DNA of 64,000 nucleotides from Peptoclostridium acidaminophilum DSM 3953 (GTDB lineage: Bacteria; Bacillota; Clostridia; Peptostreptococcales; Peptostreptococcaceae): assembly GCF_000597865.1 (NCBI RefSeq), contig NZ_CP007452.1, forward strand, positions 62,001-126,000, given 5' to 3'. This document shows positions 26,573-38,087 of the stretch, one piece after another. How positions within the stretch are numbered: the first letter of the stretch is position 1; each line of letters starts with the position of its first letter. The position numbers and the translations under genes were made by a program. A model generated the notes under the pieces. That model saw only the letters and a list, made by a program, of their open reading frames with translations, had not been told where the DNA came from and did no database searches.

Positions 26573-28072
26573 TTATTCTGTTTCGGCAGATGCTTTTGCA
26601 AGGTGGTATAGTGTCCTTACGCCGACACCCGTTCCATCCTTCTTGATGTAGTCAGAATCCTTGTCGGCCCATGATGTGCCGGCTATGTCCAAGTGTGCCC
26701 AAGGCTTGCTGCCGGTAAAGCTTTCGATGAAAAGTCCGGCGGTTATTGTAGAAGCATTCCTGCTGCCAGAATTTTTTATGTCGGCAATTTCTGACTTTAG
26801 AAGTTCTTTATATTCTTCGAACGCAGGGAGCCTCCAAACCTTTTCGCCAGAAAGTGATGCGGCTTTTTCAATATCAGAGCAGAGGCTGTCGCTGTTTGAG
26901 ACTATGGCTGTTGTCGTGGTTCCAAGAGCAACGAGGGCGGCTCCCGTCAATGTGGCAATGTCCACAACACGTGATACATTTTCCTTTTCAACCGCATAAT
27001 ATACTGCATCAGCAAGAGTAAGCCTTCCTTCAGCATCTGTATTTACTACCTCGATAGTTTTCCCCGCCATGGAGCCTATTATGTCGCCGGGCCTGTAGGC
27101 ATGCCCGGAAATCGAGTTTTCACAAGCAGCAACAACTCCAACTACGTTGGCTTTAACACCAAGCTTTGAAATGGCAGACATTGCGCCTATTACTGCGGCG
27201 GCGCCGGCCATATCGGATTTCATTTCAGGCATAGAGCCGGCAGGTTTGATGCAAAGCCCGCCGCTATCAAATGTAATGCCCTTGCCTACAAGACCAAGTA
27301 TTTCATCTTTGTTTTTTTCGTTGCCGAAATATCTCATTATTACAAACCTCGGAGGATTGTCAGAGGCTTGTCCTACGCTTAAAAATGATTCCATGCCCAG
27401 ATTTTCAATTTCGGATTCATCAAGTACTTCGACATCAAAACCGTTTTGAATGCCTGCTTTTTGAGCCTCTTCGGCAAGAATTTGGGGAGTCATGTGGTTG
27501 GCAGGCTCGTTAGTGAGGTTTCTTGCCAAAATCGTGAATTCTCCCAGAATTGTGCCTTCAACGACACCTTCATTCAGGCTTTCAACCGAGTCATATTCTA
27601 TGTATACTATGTTGAATTCTCTCAATGTAGAGTCTTTTCTGTCGCTTTTATACTTGTCGAATGAATAGTTTGTAAGAAGTGTTGATTCTGCGACAGCTCT
27701 TGCAAAATCCACCAGCTCAATTGAAGCGGGCAGATTGAAGGGATAGAGCTTTATGGATTTTGCTCCCAGCTTTTGAGACTCCTTAATAGCCTTGGCATTG
27801 AGTCTCCTTATTTTTTCGAGATCGAGCTCATCTTCTTTGCCAAGCCCCGCCAGAATTATATTCTTTGGATTTTTTTCTCTTGGAATCCTGAAGCTCTCAA
27901 GCTGGCCGTACTTGCCTGTGAATTTTTCCACTCGAACAAGATGGCTCACCATCGCTTCGATGCTATCTTCAAGAAAAGATATTTCTTCAAGGTCAATGCC
28001 CTCATAAAAAGGTATTATCCTTGTGTCTGAAAGTCCATCAGAGTCCCTGAGGTTAACAACTCTAATATCCAT
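26573..28072 (-). CDS. pepA: leucyl aminopeptidase (M17)
   Basis: Cytoplasmic di-metal aminopeptidase that trims peptides. 499 residues from ATG 28072 (MDIRVVNLRDSDG). GGGGGG on the minus strand lies eight bases before this ATG; an upstream TTG at 28078 is too close. The catalytic C-terminal domain has GKGITFDSGGLCIKPAGSMP with the metal lysine and aspartate, MKSDMAGAAAVIGAM, and the signature NTDAEGRLTLADAVYYA. The N-terminal macro-like domain is present, so this is full length. The neighbouring manA is unrelated in pathway. Confidence 0.95.
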   Translation of the reverse strand: MDIRVVNLRDSDGLSDTRIIPFYEGIDLEEISFLEDSIEAMVSHLVRVEKFTGKYGQLESFRIPREKNPKNIILAGLGKEDELDLEKIRRLNAKAIKESQKLGAKSIKLYPFNLPASIELVDFARAVAESTLLTNYSFDKYKSDRKDSTLREFNIVYIEYDSVESLNEGVVEGTILGEFTILARNLTNEPANHMTPQILAEEAQKAGIQNGFDVEVLDESEIENLGMESFLSVGQASDNPPRFVIMRYFGNEKNKDEILGLVGKGITFDSGGLCIKPAGSMPEMKSDMAGAAAVIGAMSAISKLGVKANVVGVVAACENSISGHAYRPGDIIGSMAGKTIEVVNTDAEGRLTLADAVYYAVEKENVSRVVDIATLTGAALVALGTTTTAIVSNSDSLCSDIEKAASLSGEKVWRLPAFEEYKELLKSEIADIKNSGSRNASTITAGLFIESFTGSKPWAHLDIAGTSWADKDSDYIKKDGTGVGVRTLYHLAKASAETE

Positions 28073-28108
28073 AATCAAACCCCCCTATATTTATTTTTAT
28101 ATTAATTT

Positions 28109-28927
28109 TTAATATCCGTAAGCCTTTATAAGTGTCATATCGCCAAATATAGTATAACTCATATATTCAGGAATGAATATGGTATCCTCTGCTGAAAGCT
28201 CCACGACATTTCCGTACTCGTCAACCAAATGTCCACTGCCCTCTGCCACTGTATACGAGTGAAATTTGTCTTCGGTATGGCCCTCGTAGCTGCGCTTTGT
28301 ACACAGTTTTTCAACCGTAAAATGAGGAGTCTTCAGGCGCTGAAAGCTGTCCACTTTGCCGCACACAGCGCTTGCTTCGTAGTCAATTACATCAAGCGAT
28401 TTTTCTATGTGAAGCTCCCTGGGACGACCCCAGTCGTAGAGCCTGTAAGTTACATTGCTGCTTTGCTGGACTTCTATGAGGCGTATGCCAGCATTTATTG
28501 TGTGTATAGTTCCTGTAGGTATGTATATGAAATCCCCTGAGGCTATATCTATTGTATTAAGGTATGATTCAAGAACTCCGGCATCTATAAGGCCGTGTAT
28601 TTCATGGCGGCTGAGTTTTTCTTTCAAGCCCACCACTAGAGTGCCGTTCTCGCCGGCATCAAGTATATACCAGCATTCGGATTTGCCATTGTCCTTTTCA
28701 AATATGCGCGCATATTCATCGTCAGGGTGAACCTGGATGGATAGCCTGCTTTTTGAATTTATTATCTTAATAAGTATAGGGAATGATTCCGGATTGTCGA
28801 CTATATCGGCAAAGTACATGCCCTTATAAGGTCCGTTTTCAATTTTGGATTTACCGTCTGGATGGCATGAGAGATTCCATTTCTCCCAACCCCATATCTT
28901 GGTACTTAAATAAGGCTCTAGTTTCAT
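28109..28927 (-). CDS. manA: mannose-6-phosphate isomerase, short class I type
   Basis: Interconverts mannose 6-phosphate and fructose 6-phosphate; Zn-dependent cupin. From ATG 28927 it is 272 residues (MKLEPYLSTKIWGWEKWNLS), similar to the short Bacillus-type enzymes. Zinc ligands are visible in RLSIQVHPDDEYARIFE, the following KSECWYIL, and DFIYIPTGTIHTINAG. The N-terminus KIWGWEKW is the typical opening. The frame is open to 28972, but no Shine-Dalgarno is obvious at either start, so the start is chosen by family alignment. It could feed GDP-mannose for the divergently located glycosyltransferases; that link is inference. Confidence 0.88.
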   Translation of the reverse strand: MKLEPYLSTKIWGWEKWNLSCHPDGKSKIENGPYKGMYFADIVDNPESFPILIKIINSKSRLSIQVHPDDEYARIFEKDNGKSECWYILDAGENGTLVVGLKEKLSRHEIHGLIDAGVLESYLNTIDIASGDFIYIPTGTIHTINAGIRLIEVQQSSNVTYRLYDWGRPRELHIEKSLDVIDYEASAVCGKVDSFQRLKTPHFTVEKLCTKRSYEGHTEDKFHSYTVAEGSGHLVDEYGNVVELSAEDTIFIPEYMSYTIFGDMTLIKAYGY

Positions 28928-29134
28928 ATGGTTAATATAGAATATATAGCCAATGGAGGGCACGTGAATCATAAATTTTCAAAGAGATAGAGTCTCCTGC
29001 GTGATTGCAATTAAATAAAGAATATGCCGAAAATCACATCGAGATGAAAAAACAAAACAAGCTTTATTAAAAAGCTGTTTTAAGATAGATTGAGCGGGTA
29101 TAAAAGAATTACGACGCTAAAAAAATAAAAAGTG

Positions 29135-29163
29135 TTGACGAAAAACATGAAAGCTGGTATAGT
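29135..29163 (+). promoter_or_regulatory. rRNA promoter P1
   Basis: TTGACG (29135-29140), 17 bases, TATAGT (29158-29163). It is preceded by an A-rich tract resembling an UP element. Confidence 0.8.
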
Positions 29164-29240
29164 AATCCATGTTGTCCCAAGGGGCAGCAAAACGAAACGA
29201 AGAGCAGCAAATAAAGAAATAAAAAGAAACGAAAAAAAGT

Positions 29241-29269
29241 GTTGACTTGAAGAGCTTGAAGTGATAAGA
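29241..29269 (+). promoter_or_regulatory. rRNA promoter P2
   Basis: TTGACT (29241-29246), 17 bases, TAAGAT (29264-29269), about 106 bases after P1. Both -35 elements are embedded in the same AAAGTGTTGAC string, so the two promoters look like a duplication. Confidence 0.8.
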
Positions 29270-29297
29270 TAATCAAGTCGCAAATTGAACCTTGAAA

Positions 29298-29408
29298 ACT
29301 AAACAGCAGGTTTATTTTTTAAAGATGGCTAAGCCATCGAAATTATTTAAAGTCAGTGAGACATCGCAAGATGTCAAAGTGAGCTAAAGGACATAGTCCT
29401 TAAGGATT
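29298..29408 (+). other. 16S leader: processing stem and three small hairpins
   Basis: 29298-29310 (ACTAAACAGCAGG) is perfectly complementary to 30952-30964 downstream of 16S, forming the RNase III-type processing stalk. Between it and the 16S start lie three successive short hairpins: GATGGC/GCCATC, GACATC/GATGTC and AAGGAC/GTCCTT. Confidence 0.75.
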
Positions 29409-29409
29409 T

Positions 29410-33940
<4,531 letters not shown>

Positions 33941-33989
33941 AGTCTAAAGCATGCAGTTTTGAGGGTGCAAACCTTCAAAGAAAAGACAA

Positions 33990-34105
33990 TGCAGTCACAA
34001 TAGCAAGGAGGATACACCTGTTCCCATGCCGAACACAGAAGTTAAGCTCCTTAGCGCCGATGGTACTTGGATCGAAGGGTCCCGGGAGAGTAGGACGTGG
34101 CTGCG
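33990..34105 (+). rRNA. rrf: 5S ribosomal RNA
   Basis: The terminal helix is GCAGTCAC (33991-33998) with GTGGCTGC (34097-34104). The conserved core CCCATGCCGAACACAGAAGTTAAG lies between (34023-34046). The 23S-5S spacer repeats the TGAGGGT/ACCTTCA hairpin found before 23S. A T-rich run follows immediately. Confidence 0.95.
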
Positions 34106-34187
34106 TAGTCTTTTTTTTATTTTTTGAAGAATTTAGAGGCATCAAATAAAACAATGAAAGCCGGTCTTATGTCTCGTTTTGGAGACC

Positions 34188-34377
34188 GAATCCAAAGGAA
34201 TAATTGGCCTTTAAATTTCGTTTTGTGATTTCCAATTGGCTTATGCACTCTGAAATCTGGAATTTTGAGAACTCGCTGCGCTCAGACACTCAAAATTCCA
34301 ACGATTTCATTCATGCATTTCGCCAGGAAATCAATCAAAACTTATTAAATCAGGCCTGCTTTATTCCGTTTGGATTC
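34188..34377 (+). repeat. 190-nt imperfect palindrome downstream of the 5S gene
   Basis: Almost the whole stretch folds on itself: GAATCCAAA/TTTGGATTC at the ends, GGAATAA/TTATTCC, GTTTTG/CAAAAC, GATTTCC/GGAAATC, TGGC/GCCA, TGAAATC/GATTTCA, and an uninterrupted 11-bp inner stem 34259-34269 with 34289-34299. By eye about three quarters of the arm bases pair. The apical loop holds AACTCGCTGCGCTCAGACA (34270-34288). No coding potential. Confidence 0.8.
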
Positions 34378-34410
34378 TTGCCACGTATCAATCTAAAGCA
34401 ACACATATTC

Positions 34411-34439
34411 AGCCGGCTAAGCGTAGTCTGGCTTTTTTT
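34411..34439 (+). terminator. intrinsic terminator beyond the palindrome
   Basis: AGCCGGCTA / TAGTCTGGCT with loop AGCG, one bulge and one wobble, followed by seven T. It probably ends rRNA operon transcripts that read past 5S, which would place the 190-nt palindrome inside a transcribed unit. Confidence 0.75.
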
Positions 34440-34450
34440 ATTTGGATGAA

Positions 34451-34480
34451 TCACTTAAAACAACAAGTTGTTTCAAGTGA
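34451..34480 (+). repeat. perfect-looking 14-bp hairpin
   Basis: TCACTTAAAACAAC and GTTGTTTCAAGTGA pair (one A/C mismatch) around an AA loop. It is one of several stem-loops in this spacer. Confidence 0.75.
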
Positions 34481-34616
34481 CGCAAAAAATAAAAAAAATT
34501 ACGCAGCTGGGGTGGGAGAGGGAAAACCAGCGCACATGACTGCGTGACGCTGCAATGATAAATCAGGGCGACTTTATGAGGCTTTGATGGATTTCCCATC
34601 GAAATGCAGACGCGGA

Positions 34617-34669
34617 GACGGCAAAAAAGCTTTGACTGTCTGAGCGCAGCGAGTTTCAAAGCTGCCGTC
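34617..34669 (+). repeat. second hairpin sharing the same 20-nt loop in inverted orientation
   Basis: GACGGC (34617-34622) pairs with GCCGTC (34664-34669), and AGCTTTGA (34628-34635) with TCAAAGCT (34656-34663). The enclosed 20 bases, 34636-34655, are the reverse complement of 34270-34289 at 19 of 20 positions. The arms of the two hairpins are unrelated in sequence. Confidence 0.8.
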
Positions 34670-34680
34670 GGAGAGGCAGC

Positions 34681-34985
34681 ATAAGATGAAAGGAAAGCCC
34701 AAAGCTGAGTCGGCGCCCGTTTATCATGCAGAGTCAGTAGAAGAGCCAGAAAGCTCAAGCAGCAGCGCAGCTCTCAAAGCTTCCGGCGAAATGACCGGAT
34801 AAGATGAAAGGAAAGCCCAAAGCTGAAGCGGCGCCCATTTATCATGCAGAGTCAGTTATTAAACGATAAAACTCGGCATTTTAGCCAGTTGTTTTCGCGC
34901 CTGTTTATCATGCAGAGTCAGTTATTAAACGATAAAACTCGGCATTTTAGCCAGTTGTTTTTGAGCCTGTTTATCATGAAGAGCC
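34681..34985 (+). repeat. direct tandem repeats (118-nt and 66-nt periods)
   Basis: 34681-34738 and 34799-34856 are near-identical 58-base blocks (starting ATAAGATGAAAGGAAAGCCC) at a 118-base period. From 34838 a 66-base unit starting TTTATCATGCAGAGTCAG is repeated at 34904 and, partially, at 34970. Each 66-base unit holds a hairpin AACTCGGC/GCCAGTT followed by TGTTTT. The units are contiguous, with no spacers. No gene is present. Confidence 0.85.
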
Positions 34986-35042
34986 AAAAGGTATATGTAG
35001 TATATGACTTATAAGACAAGATAAAGCAGGAGGGATGGCTGT

Positions 35043-37064
35043 ATGTCTGAAAATATAAAGCTTAGCGATGATTTTCTGAAAAAATACAGGGATGCAGAAT
35101 CCCCTTTGGATAGCCTTGGCCGGTTCATATTTTACAGAACTTATTCGAGGTGGATTGAAGAGCAAGGCCGTATGGAGCGCTGGTGGGAATGTGTAAGGCG
35201 CTCAGTGGATTACAACTGCAGCCTGGCAGAAACGAGCGATGAAGAGGCTCAGGAGCTTTTTGACAATATGTATAATATGAGACAGTTCATAGCAGGGAGG
35301 ACGCTTTGGATAGGTGGGACAGAAATGGCTCGAAGATATCCTCTGTCTAACTACAATTGCGCTTTCATAGTAATGGATGACATAGATTGCTTTAGAGAGA
35401 TTTTTTATATGCTAATGCTCGGCTGCGGGGTGGGAATAAGGATACTCAAACGCGACGCAGAAAGACTTCCAAAATTCAGGAGCAATTTTGAGGTGACTCA
35501 CATGCCATATGCTCCTGTGGAAGCCGGCAAGAGAAAGGACAACACTTCGCTTGAATTCACGGGGAGTGAAAGTGCTATTATAAGAGCAGGGGACAGCAGA
35601 GAAGGGTGGACTGGAGCGCTGGACGCCTTCATAAGGCTCTGCACGCAAAATGAATATAAAGGCATAAGACAGATAGCATTCGACTATGACAGCGTAAGGA
35701 GGAAGGGAGAGCGCCTGAAGACATTCGGAGGAGTCGCGAGCGGCCACAAGACGCTCCTTGATATGATATCAAAGATTGAGGCTATAATTAAAAGTGGCGC
35801 AGGCAGCGAAAATGACTCAAGACAATTGCAGCCTGTTGAATTACTAGATATCCTCAACATCATAGGGGAGAATGTATCTGTAGGCGGCGTACGAAGGGCC
35901 GCTCAGATGATAATGTTTGACGGCGACGATGATGAGTGCATTGCAGCAAAATCGGAGCTGTACAGCATGAATAGCGGAGAACTCGAGCTCAATGCCGATG
36001 TAGGACACAGGCGAATGAGCAACAACTCCATTTTCTATGAGCGCAGGCCGTCAGATGAAGAACTCGACAGGCATTTTGACATGATAAGGCTATCCGGAGA
36101 ACCCGGCTTTATAAACGCAAAGGCAGCGAGAATAAGGCGAAAGAATTTTCAGGGGCTCAACCCATGCGGCGAGGTGCTCCTCGATTCAAGAGGTGTATGC
36201 AATCTTACAACAGTGAATGTGTATGCCTTTGTAAATGCCGAGGGACAACTGGATGAGGAGGCGCTAAGTAAGGCTCAGAGGCTGTCGGTGCGTGCGGCCT
36301 GCCGTATGGCCAATGCGCAGCTTGAGCTGTCCCGGTGGGACTACGTTAGCCGAAGGGACAGGCTTGTCGGCTGCTCGCTTACGGGTTGGCAGGACATGGT
36401 CAATGCAGCGTCTCTAGCCTACAAGGACCAGGTGAGACTTCTTAGAGAATTGAGAATGATTGCCCACAGCGAGGCAACAGAGTATTCACATAGGCTTGGC
36501 AAGAAAGCGCCTTTGCTTGTGACCACAGTAAAGCCGGAAGGGACTCTCAGCCAGATGGCGGGCGTGTCTTCTGGAGTCCATTATGCCCATTCGCAGCATT
36601 ATATACGAAGGATAAGGATAAGCAAGGACGATCCTATGACAAGGCTATACAAAGAGAAGGGGTATGTTGTATCGGATGATGACACCCAGGGGCTGTGCTG
36701 CGTGGAGTTTCCGGTCAGATCGCAGCCAGGTAAAACCAAGCTGGATGTGAATGCAATAGACCAGCTTGAGAACTATAAGCTTTTCATGAAAAATTACGTT
36801 GACCACAACACATCGATAACGGTTCATGTGAGGAAAAGCGAGTGGAATGGCGTAAAGGAATGGGTAAGGAGCAACTGGAATGAGGTGGTTGCACTCTCGT
36901 TTATGCCGCTGGAGGAAGAACTGTATCCGCTAATGCCATATGAAGCCATAACCAATACTGAATATGATGAGAGGGTTTTTGGAATAGCAGTTGTGAAAGA
37001 GCGAGACCTTGAGAGGCTTGAAAGGTTCAAGACTATGCCGATGGAATGCTGCAGCATAGAATAG
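35043..37064 (+). CDS. nrdJ: adenosylcobalamin-dependent ribonucleotide reductase (class II, monomeric)
   Basis: Reduces ribonucleotides (NTPs in the Lactobacillus-type family) to deoxyribonucleotides with a B12-derived thiyl radical, independent of oxygen. 673 residues, somewhat shorter than the 739 of the L. leichmannii enzyme. Visible are the redox cysteine in LSNYNCAFIV, the active-site loop LNPCGEVLL with the thiyl cysteine and catalytic glutamate, the partner cysteine in GVCNLTTVN, and the C-terminal redox pair MECCSIE. Start ATG 35043 lies behind GCAGGAGGG. There is no B12-riboswitch core upstream, only the repeat-rich spacer. A hairpin overlaps its stop codon. Confidence 0.93.
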   Translation: MSENIKLSDDFLKKYRDAESPLDSLGRFIFYRTYSRWIEEQGRMERWWECVRRSVDYNCSLAETSDEEAQELFDNMYNMRQFIAGRTLWIGGTEMARRYPLSNYNCAFIVMDDIDCFREIFYMLMLGCGVGIRILKRDAERLPKFRSNFEVTHMPYAPVEAGKRKDNTSLEFTGSESAIIRAGDSREGWTGALDAFIRLCTQNEYKGIRQIAFDYDSVRRKGERLKTFGGVASGHKTLLDMISKIEAIIKSGAGSENDSRQLQPVELLDILNIIGENVSVGGVRRAAQMIMFDGDDDECIAAKSELYSMNSGELELNADVGHRRMSNNSIFYERRPSDEELDRHFDMIRLSGEPGFINAKAARIRRKNFQGLNPCGEVLLDSRGVCNLTTVNVYAFVNAEGQLDEEALSKAQRLSVRAACRMANAQLELSRWDYVSRRDRLVGCSLTGWQDMVNAASLAYKDQVRLLRELRMIAHSEATEYSHRLGKKAPLLVTTVKPEGTLSQMAGVSSGVHYAHSQHYIRRIRISKDDPMTRLYKEKGYVVSDDDTQGLCCVEFPVRSQPGKTKLDVNAIDQLENYKLFMKNYVDHNTSITVHVRKSEWNGVKEWVRSNWNEVVALSFMPLEEELYPLMPYEAITNTEYDERVFGIAVVKERDLERLERFKTMPMECCSIE

Positions 37065-37092
37065 GGGCGTGATTTCACGCCCCTATTCTATT
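37059..37092. terminator. bidirectional terminator between nrdJ and the PHP gene
   Basis: GAATAGGGGCGTG and CACGCCCCTATTC form a perfect 13-bp stem with loop ATTT. It overlaps the nrdJ stop and abuts the stop of the convergent gene. Confidence 0.88.
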
Positions 37093-37897
37093 TGTTTATT
37101 ATTTTGGAGTCCAGCTCGTCGAGCTTTATTCCTATTCTGCCGAAAAAGTCAAAATCGCTGTCTCTTCCGTGAAAATCAGAGCCGCCTGTAATGCAAAGCC
37201 CAAGCCGTCTGGCCATGTATGTATACCTTTTCACGTTGGATTGGGAGTGCGAGGAATGGTAGACTTCAAGGCCGTCAATGCCCATGGCGGCAAGTGCTTC
37301 TATGCAGTTTTGGTTTTTGATGAGATAGGGATGGGCTATTACGCTCATGCCTCCGGATTCGTGTATGAGCCTTATTGCGTCCTGTGCGAGAAGCTTATAC
37401 CTTTCAACATATGCAGGCATACCTCTGGAGAGATACTTTTCGAAGGTTTCCTGCACTGAGTGGGAGTAGCCCTTCTCGACAAGGGCCAGGGCTATATGGG
37501 GCCGCCCAACGGAGTTCAGGTTGTACTTTTGCATGTCATCAAAGCTTATTTCAAAGCCCATGACGTTGAGCTTTTCGATAATCTTCAAGGCCCTGTCAAG
37601 CCTTGCATTTCTAAGCACTCTTGTAATCTCAAGCAGTGGCGCATAGCGATGGTCAATATTGTAGCCGAGTATGTGTATCTCTTCATTTCCATAAAAACAG
37701 CTGAATTCTATGCCGGGTATGAAAACTATATTCTTGTCTTTCGCATATTCGATGGCTTCCCCGATACCGTCCACACAATCATGGTCTGTAATCGAAAGAC
37801 CGTAAAGGCCTTTTCTCAGGGCCAAATCTACAAGGGCCGCAGGAGCGTATGTTCCGTCAGAATAGCTTGAATGGGTGTGCAAATCCAGTAGCTTCAA
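37088..37897 (-). CDS. PHP-domain phosphoesterase (RNase AM/TrpH-like)
   Basis: 269 residues of the short polymerase-and-histidinol-phosphatase family. Metal-binding motifs appear in order: LDLHTHSSYSDGT (HxH), LSITDHDCVDG, IPGIEFSCFYG, VIAHPYLI and TGGSDFHG. Relatives are 5'-3' exonucleases acting on short RNAs or on 3',5'-bisphosphonucleotides; the exact substrate is unknown. AAAGGATGTGA on the minus strand lies upstream of ATG 37897. It is convergent with nrdJ and divergent from the EF-G-like gene. Confidence 0.88.
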   Translation of the reverse strand: MKLLDLHTHSSYSDGTYAPAALVDLALRKGLYGLSITDHDCVDGIGEAIEYAKDKNIVFIPGIEFSCFYGNEEIHILGYNIDHRYAPLLEITRVLRNARLDRALKIIEKLNVMGFEISFDDMQKYNLNSVGRPHIALALVEKGYSHSVQETFEKYLSRGMPAYVERYKLLAQDAIRLIHESGGMSVIAHPYLIKNQNCIEALAAMGIDGLEVYHSSHSQSNVKRYTYMARRLGLCITGGSDFHGRDSDFDFFGRIGIKLDELDSKIINK

Positions 37898-38087
37898 AAA
37901 ATCACATCCTTTGCAGTATATGAATATATATTGTATATACCAATGTGCAAGCCGTATGAAACGCTTTACATAATACGTTAAGATTAAGTAAAAAAAAACT
38001 GGGTATAAAAAAACAGATGTGGTTAAGGAAGTATTTTATTTTGTAACCAAATAAAAAATATATTTATAATGAAGGGGAGATGGTGTT

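Noticed and set aside
34838-34985. Possible CRISPR-like array from the 66-nt repeats
   Set aside because: The units are contiguous with no unique spacers, only two and a fraction copies exist, and no cas gene is in the window.
34861-35042. Cobalamin riboswitch before nrdJ
   Set aside because: No B12-box core was found; the region is composed of tandem repeats.
38041-38070. TTGTAA-18-TATAAT promoter for the EF-G-like gene
   Set aside because: Transcription would begin inside the ribosome-binding site about 10-15 bases before the start codon, so it is an unlikely promoter in this position.
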